This document shows positions 18,649 to 28,695 of a DNA stretch of 64,000 nt, one piece after another (the stretch's first letter is position 1; every line of letters begins with the position of its first letter). The translations under genes were made by a program, and so were the position numbers. The stretch is from an uncultured Pelagibacteraceae bacterium (lineage in GTDB: Bacteria > Pseudomonadota > Alphaproteobacteria > Pelagibacterales > Pelagibacteraceae): assembly GCA_902538495.1 (NCBI GenBank), contig CACBFJ010000002.1:62001-126000 (forward strand). The letters are read 5' to 3'. Below the pieces are notes generated by a model. The model saw only the letters and a program-made list of their open reading frames with translations, had not been told where the DNA came from and ran no database searches.

Positions 18649-19162
18649 CAAAGTTGAAGAATTTATAAGAGTTGATCATGCAGGTGAAAGAGGGGCTGTC
18701 AAAATTTATGAAGGCCAGCTGCTAGCTCTAAATACAATTGTTAAGAATGAGGATCTAAAAAAGACAATTGAAGACATGAAAGAGCATGAGGTAGAACATT
18801 GTCAATTTTTTGAAAATGAAATAAAAAAAAGAAATATCAAACCTACAAAATTTTTACCTTTATGGGACTTAATGGGTATAGGTTTAGGGTTTGGATCAAC
18901 ATTATTAGGAAAAAAAGCAGCGATGTTGTGTACTGCATCAGTTGAAGAAGTGATAGACAAACATTATTTAGATCAAATTAATCAGTTAGGTCCAGAAGAA
19001 AAAGAATTAAGAAAAAAAATAACTAAATTTAGACAAGATGAGCTAGATCACAAAGATATAGCCTATGAGGAGGGTGCATCAAAAAAAGGTTTTTACTCAA
19101 TTATGGACAAAATAATTAAAACAGGTTCAAAAATAGCTATTCGTATTTCAGAAAAAATTTAG
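18632..19162 (+). CDS. coq7: Demethoxyubiquinone hydroxylase
   Basis: VDHAGERGAVKIYEGQL, MKEHEVEHCQFFE, DELDHKDIAYEEGA di-iron motifs. Confidence 0.94.
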   Translation: MKKTSNKVEEFIRVDHAGERGAVKIYEGQLLALNTIVKNEDLKKTIEDMKEHEVEHCQFFENEIKKRNIKPTKFLPLWDLMGIGLGFGSTLLGKKAAMLCTASVEEVIDKHYLDQINQLGPEEKELRKKITKFRQDELDHKDIAYEEGASKKGFYSIMDKIIKTGSKIAIRISEKI

Positions 19163-19165
19163 AGA

Positions 19166-19735
19166 TTAAGCCTCAAGCTCAACATCCCAATACAAATAAT
19201 CCATCCAACTTTTATGTAAATAATTTGGAGGAAAATTTTTTCCGTTACGATGTAGATCTTCTGTTGAAGGTTGATAAGGGTACTGACTTAACTTCATCCC
19301 TGATGTTTTTAAAAGTTTACCACCTTTTTTAACATTACATTCAGAACAAGCTGTTACAACGTTATCCCAATTAGTTTCTCCCCCTTTAGATCTTGGCAAC
19401 AAGTGGTCAAAAGTTAGCTCTTCACCACTACCACAATATTGACAAGAAAATTTATCTCTTAAAAAAACGTTAAATCTTGTAAAACTTGGTTTAGTTTGAG
19501 GGACAATATAATTTTTTAATGCAATAACGCTTGGTAGCTGCATATTAAAAGATGGACTCCTAATTATTCTGTCATAACTACTTACTATAATAACTCTATC
19601 TAAGAATACCGACTTGACAGTATCTTGCCAAGACCACAAGGACAAAGGATAATAGCTTAGCGGTCTGTAATCTGCATTTAAAACTAATGCAGGACATTTT
19701 TCTAAGGAAACATTTTGTTCAACAAAATTATTCAT
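19166..19735 (-). CDS. HNH endonuclease family protein
   Basis: CQYCGSGEELTFDHLLPRSKGGETNWDNVVTACSECNVKKGGK. Confidence 0.88.
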   Translation of the reverse strand: MNNFVEQNVSLEKCPALVLNADYRPLSYYPLSLWSWQDTVKSVFLDRVIIVSSYDRIIRSPSFNMQLPSVIALKNYIVPQTKPSFTRFNVFLRDKFSCQYCGSGEELTFDHLLPRSKGGETNWDNVVTACSECNVKKGGKLLKTSGMKLSQYPYQPSTEDLHRNGKNFPPNYLHKSWMDYLYWDVELEA

Positions 19736-19772
19736 AAATAATAGTAGCTTAATTAAAAAATTATTTCAATAA

Positions 19773-20432
19773 TTAGCGGTTATTAAATTTTTTTAAAATA
19801 TAATTTAATCCTATGCTTGAAGCCTCTACTGGGATATGATGTCCGCAATTTTTTATGAGTTGTGTTTCAACATTAACACCATTCCTAATAAAAAAATCCT
19901 TAGCTTCAAGCAAAAAATTAGGTGAAACTATTTCATCTGCGTCACCATGAATCATTAAGATATCTGCATCCACGCTCTTTTTTTTCGTTAAATATTCTTG
20001 ATTAATTATTTTTCCTGAAAAACCTACTATACAATTATAACTTTGATCAGAGATTAAACCTATGTTTAATGACATCATGCAGCCTTGGCTAAAACCAGAT
20101 AAACAAATTTTATTATTCTCTAATTTAAATTCATTTTTTATTTCGTTTATAAATTTGTTTAGTTTGGTTTCTGCTTTTTTTGATTCATTTAGAATATATT
20201 CTGGGTCATCCTTTGATAAATCAAACCACTGATAACCTGTAGGATTTATTGAACATTTCTCATGACCGTTCGGACAAATAAAAATTGTGTTAGGCAAATG
20301 ACGTCTCCAGCCTAAAGATAGCGTACTAATATCTTGACCATCACCCCCATACCCATGAAGTAAGATTATTGCATTCTCAATTTTTAAACCCTTCTCAGGT
20401 TTTAATATTATTGCATCAAGACAAAATGTCAT
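19773..20432 (-). CDS. Phospholipase/carboxylesterase family hydrolase
   Basis: LLHGYGGDGQD, GFSQGCMMSL nucleophile elbow, HGDADEIVS, GHHIP. Confidence 0.88.
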   Translation of the reverse strand: MTFCLDAIILKPEKGLKIENAIILLHGYGGDGQDISTLSLGWRRHLPNTIFICPNGHEKCSINPTGYQWFDLSKDDPEYILNESKKAETKLNKFINEIKNEFKLENNKICLSGFSQGCMMSLNIGLISDQSYNCIVGFSGKIINQEYLTKKKSVDADILMIHGDADEIVSPNFLLEAKDFFIRNGVNVETQLIKNCGHHIPVEASSIGLNYILKKFNNR

Positions 20433-20481
20433 AGTTTATAATTAATGTTTTTTTATTTTAAAAACACCCTACAATAAGTAA

Positions 20482-20685
20482 ATGATTTCTGGAATAATTT
20501 TAAAAGTGCTATCAATATCACTATTAATTGTCGTAGGAATAGTCCTTATACTTGGAATTGGAACTTTGTTTAAAGGAGGAGAGACTAGTAAAAAATACTC
20601 AAATAAATTAATGCAGTTGAGAGTAATATTGCAATTTATTGCTATTATCGTATTAGTGGGATTTGCATATTTTTTTAAGAACTAA
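20482..20685 (+). CDS. HIG1-like twin-TM protein
   Basis: GIGTLFKGGETSKKYSNKLMQLRVILQFIAIIVL resembles the HIG1 signature. Confidence 0.75.
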   Translation: MISGIILKVLSISLLIVVGIVLILGIGTLFKGGETSKKYSNKLMQLRVILQFIAIIVLVGFAYFFKN

Positions 20686-21191
20686 TTATAAAGTTTTAGC
20701 CACTCAATAAAATTTTCTTCATTAAAATCTAATGAACCAATAACTCTAGCGAATTCTTTTCCATTTTTATTTAGTAAAATTGAAGTCGGAATTCCTCTTA
20801 AAGCAAACTTTTTTGTTAAATTTATATTTTCATCGAAATATAAATTTAAATTTTTAATGTTCATGTCATCAAAAAATTTTTTAGCTTTTTTAATATTTTC
20901 CTGTCCAACATTTACAGGAAATATTTTGAGGTTATTCAAATCTTTGTTTGATTTCAATAAATCTAACGATGGCATTTCTTCTTTGCATGGAGCACACCAA
21001 GTTGCCCAAAAATTTAGCAATAAAATGTTTCCTTTATAATCACTTAAATTTAGTTGATTATTTTGATCATCTAAGATGATTAAATTTGTGTATTCTTTTA
21101 ATTCTTTATTAATTATAAGGTTTTTAATATTCGGGGTTTCATTTGCAAACGTATTTGAAATTAAAAATATAAATATTACTAAAAATCTCAT
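20682..21191 (-). CDS. TlpA-like thioredoxin-fold protein with signal peptide
   Basis: LLLNFWATWCAPCKEEMPSL and RGIPTSILLNKNG. Confidence 0.88.
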   Translation of the reverse strand: MRFLVIFIFLISNTFANETPNIKNLIINKELKEYTNLIILDDQNNQLNLSDYKGNILLLNFWATWCAPCKEEMPSLDLLKSNKDLNNLKIFPVNVGQENIKKAKKFFDDMNIKNLNLYFDENINLTKKFALRGIPTSILLNKNGKEFARVIGSLDFNEENFIEWLKLYN

Positions 21192-21215
21192 ATTAAAAAG
21201 GTATAAATAATTAGC

Positions 21216-22607
21216 ATGGTAAAAAATAAAAACAATAAGGCAATTTGGAATAGCCGAATAAAAACAAAGACATCTGCTCTCTATAAAAGATATGGGAGCT
21301 CAATTATCATTGATAAAAAACTTTTTAAAGAAGATATAATCGGATCTATCGCTCACGTAGAAATGCTTTTTAAACAAAAAATTATTTCTTTTAAAATTAA
21401 AAATAAAATTATCTATGGTCTTAATAGAATTGAAAAAGAAATACTAAATAATAAATTTGAATTTAATAAAGAATTTGAGGATATTCATATGAACATAGAA
21501 AAAAGACTCACACAATTAATAGGTGACGATGCAGGCTACATTCATACGGCCAGATCAAGAAATGATCAAGTTATTACAGATTTAAAGATGTGGATGAAAT
21601 CAGCAACTCAAAATATAGACTTAAATTTAAAAAAATTGATTAAAACCAATCTTAAGATTGCAGAAAAAAATATTAAAACTATTATGCCTGGTTTCACTCA
21701 CCTAAAAAACGCTCAAGCTTTATCTTTAGGTCATTACTTAATGTCTTATGTTGAAATGTTTACTAGGGATAGAAAAAGATTTTTAAATAATTTAGAAAGT
21801 CTTAATGAAAACCCTCTGGGTGTATGCGCATTGACTGGAACCTCCTTTAATATAGATAGAAAACTTACGACGACAAAATTAGGTTTTAAAAACCCTACTA
21901 ACAATTCAGTAGATACAGTATCAGACCGAGATTTTGTTTTAGATTTTTTATATTGTTGTTCAGTATGTGCAATGCATATATCTAGAATAGCTGAGGAATT
22001 AATAATTTGGAACTCCGATGGTTTTAACCTGATAAATTTATCAGATAAAGTTGTAACAGGATCTTCCATAATGCCTCAGAAAAAAAATCCAGATATGTTA
22101 GAATTTTTGAGAGGAAAGACAGGAGGGATGTACGGCAATTTATTTTCAATGCTAACTGTGCTTAAAGGTTTACCTCTATCTTATTATAAAGATCTTCAAG
22201 AAGATAAAGAGATAATCTTTAAAACTAATGATACTTTGAATAGTTGTTTAAAAATTCTTGACGAAATATTGAATAATTTTAGTCCAAATAAAAAAAAAAT
22301 GTTAGAGTTGGCCAATAATGGGTATATTACTGCAACTGATTTAGCTGACTATATTGTTAAAAATCATTCTAAATCTTTTAGAGAAGCTTATCAAAAAACA
22401 GCTGCAATCATAAATATGGCTGAGAAAAGAAAAAAAAAATTATATGAGTTAACATTATATGATTTGAAAAAAATTGAACCGAATTTGACAGAAGATGTTT
22501 TAAAAGTATTCGATTTAAAAAATTCTGTAAATTCAAAGAAATCTTATGGAGGAACTGCTTTTGATAATATAAAAAAAATGATAATAAAATATAAGAAACG
22601 ATTATGA
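21216..22607 (+). CDS. argH: Argininosuccinate lyase
   Basis: TARSRNDQV, GSSIMPQKKNPD signature. Confidence 0.96.
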   Translation: MVKNKNNKAIWNSRIKTKTSALYKRYGSSIIIDKKLFKEDIIGSIAHVEMLFKQKIISFKIKNKIIYGLNRIEKEILNNKFEFNKEFEDIHMNIEKRLTQLIGDDAGYIHTARSRNDQVITDLKMWMKSATQNIDLNLKKLIKTNLKIAEKNIKTIMPGFTHLKNAQALSLGHYLMSYVEMFTRDRKRFLNNLESLNENPLGVCALTGTSFNIDRKLTTTKLGFKNPTNNSVDTVSDRDFVLDFLYCCSVCAMHISRIAEELIIWNSDGFNLINLSDKVVTGSSIMPQKKNPDMLEFLRGKTGGMYGNLFSMLTVLKGLPLSYYKDLQEDKEIIFKTNDTLNSCLKILDEILNNFSPNKKKMLELANNGYITATDLADYIVKNHSKSFREAYQKTAAIINMAEKRKKKLYELTLYDLKKIEPNLTEDVLKVFDLKNSVNSKKSYGGTAFDNIKKMIIKYKKRL

Positions 22608-22729
22608 TGAAAAAATTTTATCTTTTATTGATAATTTGCCTACTAGTAATGTCTTGTGGAAAAAGAGGAGATCCTACCTATAAAGAACCAAATTCCAAAA
22701 TACCTTATTATGTTACAAAATATTCATGA
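22604..22729 (+). CDS. Small lipoprotein, 41 aa (MMKKFYLLLIICLLVMSCGKRGDPTYKEPNSKIPYYVTKYS), LptM-like
   Basis: Read by eye, absent from ORF track; lipobox LLVMSC followed by GKRGDP; ATGA overlaps with argH and lysA. Confidence 0.8.
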   Translation: MMKKFYLLLIICLLVMSCGKRGDPTYKEPNSKIPYYVTKYS

Positions 22730-23940
22730 AATATGTAAATAAAAATTTTTTTGTAGAGGATATTAAAGCATCTTATTTAGCAAAAAAATTTGGAACTCCG
22801 CTTTATTGTTATTCATCAAAAAAGCTAAAAAATAACATAAGTAATTTGAAGAATAATTTTAGAAAAATTGATCCAATTATATGCTTTTCTGTAAAATCAA
22901 ATCCCAATACATATCTGTTACGGGAAATTAGCAAACAAGGTTTGGGTGCTGATGTTGTTTCAATTGGTGAGCTAATGAAAGCCCTTAAAGCAGGAATAAA
23001 GCCAAAAAATATTGTTTTTTCAGGAGTTGGTAAAACTGAAGTTGAAATTGAATACGCCGTTAAAAAAAAAATATTACTTATAAATGCAGAGTCTAAAAAT
23101 GAAATTTTGCAAATAGAAAAAATTGCTAGAAAGCACAAAACTAGAGTTAATGTAGGAATTAGATTAAATCCAAATACTGATGCAAAGACTTTGAGCCAAA
23201 TATCAACAGGGAAAAAAGAAAACAAATTTGGGGTTTCCGATAAAGTATTCCTGACACTTGTCAACTATGTGAAAAAATCAAAAAATTTAAAATTGAAGTG
23301 TTTAAGTGTTCATATAGGAAGTCAAATCTTAGACTCAAAACCATATGAAAAAATGCTCAAGATACTTGATAAAATTATAAAAAAAACCAAGTTCAATTTT
23401 GAATATATTGATTTAGGCGGTGGAATGGGAATTAGTTACAATGATGATAAGAAAACTTTAAATCTAGATAAATATTCCAATAGTATAAAAAAATTTATAA
23501 AAAAAAATAAGTCTAAAATCATACTAGAACCTGGTAGATCTATAATTGGTAATACAGGTATTTTAATATCAAAAGTAATTTACAATAAAGAAGGATATAA
23601 AAAAAATTTCATAATATTAGACGCAGCCATGAATGATCTTATGCGTCCAGCCTTGTATAATGCAAAACATCAAATTAAACCAGCTATAAAGAATAATAGC
23701 TATACAAATAAAGTTTATGAATTTGTTGGTCCAATTTGTGAGAGCACTGATAAATTTGGATCATACAAAAAGTTTCAAAAATTGAAGGAGAATGATTTAA
23801 TAATTATTTGTGATGTTGGAGCTTATGGGATATCCTTAAGTTCAAATTATAATTTAAGACCCAAACCAGCAGAAATATTAATTAAAAAATCAAAAGCTAG
23901 TGTGATCTCAAAAAGACAGAAACTTATTGAAATAATATAA
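22726..23940 (+). CDS. lysA: Diaminopimelate decarboxylase
   Basis: PLYCYSSKKL, CFSVKSNPN PLP-lysine motif, HIGSQI, GPICESTD. Confidence 0.95.
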   Translation: MKYVNKNFFVEDIKASYLAKKFGTPLYCYSSKKLKNNISNLKNNFRKIDPIICFSVKSNPNTYLLREISKQGLGADVVSIGELMKALKAGIKPKNIVFSGVGKTEVEIEYAVKKKILLINAESKNEILQIEKIARKHKTRVNVGIRLNPNTDAKTLSQISTGKKENKFGVSDKVFLTLVNYVKKSKNLKLKCLSVHIGSQILDSKPYEKMLKILDKIIKKTKFNFEYIDLGGGMGISYNDDKKTLNLDKYSNSIKKFIKKNKSKIILEPGRSIIGNTGILISKVIYNKEGYKKNFIILDAAMNDLMRPALYNAKHQIKPAIKNNSYTNKVYEFVGPICESTDKFGSYKKFQKLKENDLIIICDVGAYGISLSSNYNLRPKPAEILIKKSKASVISKRQKLIEII

Positions 23941-23952
23941 AGTTATCTAAAT

Positions 23953-24654
23953 ATGATAAGAAACTTTTTATTTTCATTTTCCTTTTTTTCAGGAATTGTA
24001 TTTATATCATTAATTTTTTTACCCTCACTTTTGTTGCCACAAAAAATTACTTTGTTTGGTGGGAAACTTATGGGTTATTGGTCTCAATTTTGTCTGAAAA
24101 TCATTCTGTCAACCAAGATAATTATCAAAGGAAAAGATAATATGATAAGTAACGAAAAGTTCTTCATCGCTTCTTCACATCAATCAATGTTTGAAACTTT
24201 TTTTCTTCAAACCATTTTTAATTCACCAGTGTTTATTTTGAAAAATGAACTCATGAGAATTCCTATTTTCGGATGGTATTTAAAAAAAATAGGCTCTATC
24301 TCAATAAAACGAGATAAGATTACTAAAGATAATATCAATTTTTTTGAAGATATTTCAGAAACAATTCAAAATTCTAAAAGACCGATAGTTATTTTTCCCC
24401 AGGCCACAAGAGTATTACCAGAAGATCGGCCACCCTTTAAAAAAGGAGCATCACGAATTTACGAAAAATTAAATATTCTCTGCCAACCGGTTGCAATCAA
24501 TTCAGGTTATGTATGGCCTAAAGACGGTATCAAAAAAACTAATAAGGTAATTACTATATCAATACTTAAGCCAATTAGTCCTGGATTACAAAAAGAGGAA
24601 TTTTTACAAGTCCTCCAAAAAAAAATTTATGACGAACTAGACATAATTTGCTAG
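23953..24654 (+). CDS. 1-acyl-sn-glycerol-3-phosphate acyltransferase family
   Basis: SSHQSMFET (HX4D-like with E), FPQATRVLPEDRPPFKKGA. Confidence 0.82.
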   Translation: MIRNFLFSFSFFSGIVFISLIFLPSLLLPQKITLFGGKLMGYWSQFCLKIILSTKIIIKGKDNMISNEKFFIASSHQSMFETFFLQTIFNSPVFILKNELMRIPIFGWYLKKIGSISIKRDKITKDNINFFEDISETIQNSKRPIVIFPQATRVLPEDRPPFKKGASRIYEKLNILCQPVAINSGYVWPKDGIKKTNKVITISILKPISPGLQKEEFLQVLQKKIYDELDIIC

Positions 24655-25763
24655 CCTTTCATTGGCATTACAATAAAAATACTATCAAAATCACTTGGAT
24701 CTTTAATTAGTACAGGTGAACCGGTATCATTAAAGTGCAATTCAATTTTCTCACCATCTAACTGAGAGGCTACATCAATCAAATACCTTGAATTGAAACT
24801 AATTTCTAGATCATGCTCAAATTTTGTTGCAATAGTCTCATTACCATCTCCACTGTTTGTATTGTTAACAGAAAGATTTAAGGTATCTTTTTTTAGACTA
24901 AATTTTACACCATCCTTTTTGTCTAAAGAAACTGATGCAACTCTATCCACTGAATTTAAAAATAATTTTAAATCGATCTCTAATTTTTTTTGATTATTTT
25001 TAGGTATCACTTGTATATAATTTGGGAATTTTCCATCAATAAGTTTTGAAATAAGAATGCTATTACTTAGTTCAAATTTTATTTTTGACTTCATATTTGA
25101 AATTTTTACTTCACCATCATAGTTATCTAAAATAGCACATAATTGAAAAATAGTTTTTTTTGGTAAAATTATAGGTTCAAAATCAATTTGTTTTTCTAGT
25201 CTTATTTTTGAAATTGACATTCTGTGGCTATCGGTTGCTACAGCTGTCAAATATTTTTTTTCATCAACCTCGGTTTGGTGTAAGTATATGCCACTTAAAT
25301 AATGCCTTGTTTCATCATTTGAAATTGAAAACTTACACTTATTTAATAATTTTAAGAATTTTTTAGATTTAATCGAAAATTCGTTTTGATTAAAATTTTC
25401 ATCAGTTACAGGAAACTCCGAATGACTTATACAATTAAGGTTGAAAATGGATTTGTCTGACTCAAGATGTAACTTATTCTTGTCATTTAAAGTTAAATTA
25501 ATTTTTTTTCCAGAAGAAATTTTTCTTACTATGTCATACATTATAGAAGAAGTTGTAGTAGTTTTACCCTCCTCGAACACTTCGATATTGTTAATTTGGT
25601 GAATAAAAATAATGTCTAGATCAGTTGCGGTTAAAATTAGTTTTGAATTATTAGCATTCAAAAGAATATTTGATAAGATTGGTAATGTTCCTCTTTTTTC
25701 TATAACTCCCTGACAGTAATTTAATGCTTGCTGTAAATCCTGTTGGTTTACACTAAACTTCAT
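24651..25763 (-). CDS. dnaN: DNA polymerase III beta clamp
   Basis: MKFSVNQQDLQQALNYCQGVIEKRGTLPILSNILL; C-terminal FIVMPMKG. Confidence 0.95.
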   Translation of the reverse strand: MKFSVNQQDLQQALNYCQGVIEKRGTLPILSNILLNANNSKLILTATDLDIIFIHQINNIEVFEEGKTTTTSSIMYDIVRKISSGKKINLTLNDKNKLHLESDKSIFNLNCISHSEFPVTDENFNQNEFSIKSKKFLKLLNKCKFSISNDETRHYLSGIYLHQTEVDEKKYLTAVATDSHRMSISKIRLEKQIDFEPIILPKKTIFQLCAILDNYDGEVKISNMKSKIKFELSNSILISKLIDGKFPNYIQVIPKNNQKKLEIDLKLFLNSVDRVASVSLDKKDGVKFSLKKDTLNLSVNNTNSGDGNETIATKFEHDLEISFNSRYLIDVASQLDGEKIELHFNDTGSPVLIKDPSDFDSIFIVMPMKG

Positions 25764-27177
25764 TTTCTTTTGTATTATATAATATTTGGTTCTTTAAATT
25801 ATTTATATTTTCTACCATATCCTTGTCATTCTCTTTTAATCTCTCTATAGTTTTAACTGAATGAATTATAGTTGTATGATCTCTATTTGAAAATTCTCGA
25901 CCTATTTCTGGTAAAGATTTTGATGTAAGAATTTTAGTGAGATATATGGCGGTTTGTCTAGGTCTTACCAGATACCTTGATCTTCTTGAAGACAACATCT
26001 CATTCTTGCTAATTTTGAAAAATTTGCACACCAAAGTCTGTATTAAATCAATAGTAACTTTATTTTCATTAATATTCAGTAAGTCTTTTAAGACTACCTT
26101 AGTTTCAGCCAAATTAGGTAATTTATTATAAATTCTTGAGAAAGATATTAAACGGTTAATAGCACCAACTAATTCTCTTATACTGTTAGAAATTTCAAGG
26201 CTTATAAAATCTTTAATTTCCTTTGAAATTTCAATCTTATCTGCATAAAGCTTATTTAATTCGTTAATTTTTTTTTCAATTATATTCCTTCTTAATTCTA
26301 GATCAGGTTTTTGTATATCAACAACTAATCCTCCAGAGAATCTAGATTTTATTCTTTCTTGAATTCTAGATAATTTATTTGGAGATCTATCTGCAGATAC
26401 TATAATTTGACTCCCTTTATCAAGTAAAGCATTAAAGGTATGAAAAAATTCCTCCTGCATAGCTTCTTTTCCGTTCATAAATTGGATATCATCTATCAAT
26501 AATATATCAGTGTTTCGAAAATATTCTTTAAATCTTACCATGTCGTTTGATTTTATTGATTTAATAAATTGATACATAAAACGTTCTGCTGGAATAAACA
26601 TTACTTTTTTTCTTTTTTTTAATTCAAAACCTATAGAATTTAAAAGATGTGTTTTACCCATTCCAACACCTCCATAAATATACAAAGGATTATATTGGGA
26701 TAGATTTTCGGTGACTTTTAATGAAGCCTCATACGCAAGCTTATTACTGCTACCAGTTACAAAATTTTCAAATCTTTTATTATGATCAACTCGATTGTAT
26801 TGTAAAAAAGAGTCCTTTAAAAATGAAATATTTTCATTTTTTTTTAATAAACTTTCACTATTTTTTTGATTTTCTAAATTGATACTATTTTCTACAATTT
26901 TAAATTCTATCCTAATTAGATCTTTTTTAAAAATTTTTACGATTTGTAAGATTTGATCCAAATATCTTGATGTTATCCAATCTCTAATAAATCTGGTTGG
27001 CACTGATATCAGTATATAGTTATTGAATTCCTCAATAAAATTAATTTTTTTTAACCAACTTTCATAAACTTCCGATCCCAATTTTTTTTTCATATCGTTT
27101 TGAATTAATTGCCAATCTAATTTATTTGAAATAGATTTATTTATGTCTGGATTCTTGTAGCTATTTTCCATATTCAT
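25753..27177 (-). CDS. dnaA: Chromosomal replication initiator
   Basis: YGGVGMGKTHLLNSIG Walker A, DILLIDDIQF, FSNRDHTTIIHSVKTIE box-binding motif. Confidence 0.97.
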   Translation of the reverse strand: MNMENSYKNPDINKSISNKLDWQLIQNDMKKKLGSEVYESWLKKINFIEEFNNYILISVPTRFIRDWITSRYLDQILQIVKIFKKDLIRIEFKIVENSINLENQKNSESLLKKNENISFLKDSFLQYNRVDHNKRFENFVTGSSNKLAYEASLKVTENLSQYNPLYIYGGVGMGKTHLLNSIGFELKKRKKVMFIPAERFMYQFIKSIKSNDMVRFKEYFRNTDILLIDDIQFMNGKEAMQEEFFHTFNALLDKGSQIIVSADRSPNKLSRIQERIKSRFSGGLVVDIQKPDLELRRNIIEKKINELNKLYADKIEISKEIKDFISLEISNSIRELVGAINRLISFSRIYNKLPNLAETKVVLKDLLNINENKVTIDLIQTLVCKFFKISKNEMLSSRRSRYLVRPRQTAIYLTKILTSKSLPEIGREFSNRDHTTIIHSVKTIERLKENDKDMVENINNLKNQILYNTKENEV

Positions 27178-27245
27178 GAAGAGAGTTCAGTAAGAGCTAT
27201 AATAAAAATTTTTGCAAGAAAATATTTTATAAATTCAAAAAAAAA

Positions 27246-27263
27246 TAAAATCTAGGATTGTGT
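27246..27263 (+). repeat. 18-bp direct repeat TAAAATCTAGGATTGTGT, copy 1
   Basis: Exact copy at 27290-27307. Confidence 0.9.
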
Positions 27264-27289
27264 AATACAAACAAGTTTAAAAAAAAAAT

Positions 27290-27307
27290 TAAAATCTAGG
27301 ATTGTGT
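27290..27307 (+). repeat. 18-bp direct repeat TAAAATCTAGGATTGTGT, copy 2
   Basis: Exact copy, 44 bp start-to-start spacing. Confidence 0.9.
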
Positions 27308-27487
27308 GAATTTTTTTAATAGAAATTTTTTCGTATCTTTTTTTATTTATAAATTAGTTAATAAAATTTTTAATTGAATCAAAAGAGTTCGGGTTATTTA
27401 CTAAATCTAAATATTGTATAACAATTTCTTTTAATTACAGATTTTGTAGATCCTGAGGTTGTATCTCTTAACAACCGTTAATATGGA

Positions 27488-27748
27488 TTAAATAGATGAA
27501 ATTTTTTTCGTTATTCTGGAAATATTTCTAGAAGCGTTTTGTTTTTTGATTACCCCAGTTTTAGCAATCTTCATCAATTCAGAATTCAACTTAGGTAAGA
27601 ATTTTAAAGCCTCTGATTTATCTTTTTTCTCCAATAGCACATTCATTTTTTTTATTGCGTTTTTATATCTACTCTTTCTGATTTTGTTTACAGAAGTTTG
27701 TTTTGATATTCTTCTTATTCTTTTGATTGCTGATTTTGTATTAGCCAT
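27488..27748 (-). CDS. rpsT: 30S ribosomal protein S20
   Basis: MANTKSAIKRIRRISKQTSVNKIRKSRYKNAIKKM. Confidence 0.95.
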   Translation of the reverse strand: MANTKSAIKRIRRISKQTSVNKIRKSRYKNAIKKMNVLLEKKDKSEALKFLPKLNSELMKIAKTGVIKKQNASRNISRITKKISSI

Positions 27749-27799
27749 TTGCGCAGGGGTATAGCTTGATAAATACTATCGGTCAATCAAATAATTATT

Positions 27800-28663
27800 T
27801 TATTTTTGGCAGAATGCACAAAAGAATGTTGATCTATTTAAAATATTTTTTTTCTGAATAATACCTTTACAATTTGTTCTTTTACATTTTAGTCCTTCTC
27901 TTTGATAAACCTTGAAATTTTTTTGAAATGATCCTTTTTTTCCTGAGAGGTCTTTGAAGTCTCTTATTGATGACCCTCCTCTTTTTATAGCATTTAGTAG
28001 CACCAACTTTGTGTTTTTAAAAATTTTTTTACACTCTATTTTATTGATAGATTTTCCCTTTTTAACAGGATTTATCTTGCTTAGATAAAGAATTTCACTA
28101 GCGTAAATATTTCCAATTCCTGATATAAAATTCTGATCTAATAGAAAATTTTTAATATTTTTTTTTTTATTTTTTAAATTATTGTAAATATAATCTGTAC
28201 TAAACTTTGAGTTAAAAGGTTCAGGTCCAAGTTTTTCAAATCTTTTTTTAAAAGACTTTTTATCTTTAATGATTTCAAAAAAACCAAATCTTCTAGGGTC
28301 GTTATATACTAATTTAAAATTTTCAAAAAAAATTTCAATGTGATTATGGTTGCTAGGTAATTCTAAAGAATTATAGAAACTTGTATTTGTCAAAATATTT
28401 TTTTTATTTTGTTCCAAAATGTGTATTGTGCCACTCATACCAAGATGAATTAATAATATATTCCTACCAGATAAAAAAAGGATTAGATATTTTGAAAATC
28501 TATCTACATTTAAAATTTTTTGGTTTTCTAAAAATTTTTTGAAATTTAGAGGTATCTTAACCCTTAAATTTCTATTCCTTACTATTACTTTTTTTATAGT
28601 TTTTCTTATAATTTTTTTACTCAGTGATTGTCTTACAATTTCTACTTCTGGTAATTCTGGCAT
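27800..28663 (-). CDS. mutM: Formamidopyrimidine-DNA glycosylase
   Basis: MPELPEVEIVRQSL N-terminus, GIGNIYASEILY, zinc finger CKRTNCKG...TFFCAFCQK. Confidence 0.95.
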   Translation of the reverse strand: MPELPEVEIVRQSLSKKIIRKTIKKVIVRNRNLRVKIPLNFKKFLENQKILNVDRFSKYLILFLSGRNILLIHLGMSGTIHILEQNKKNILTNTSFYNSLELPSNHNHIEIFFENFKLVYNDPRRFGFFEIIKDKKSFKKRFEKLGPEPFNSKFSTDYIYNNLKNKKKNIKNFLLDQNFISGIGNIYASEILYLSKINPVKKGKSINKIECKKIFKNTKLVLLNAIKRGGSSIRDFKDLSGKKGSFQKNFKVYQREGLKCKRTNCKGIIQKKNILNRSTFFCAFCQK

Positions 28664-28695
28664 TTCCTACTATATTATTTGTATAATTAAATTTT

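Noticed and set aside
22809-23264. 151-aa antisense ORF in lysA
   Set aside because: Same shadow-ORF pattern; lysA is certain.
27178-27487. Canonical DnaA boxes in the dnaA-rpsT spacer
   Set aside because: TGTGTAATA and TGTGTGAAT in the repeats do not match TGTGNATAA; not called as DnaA boxes.
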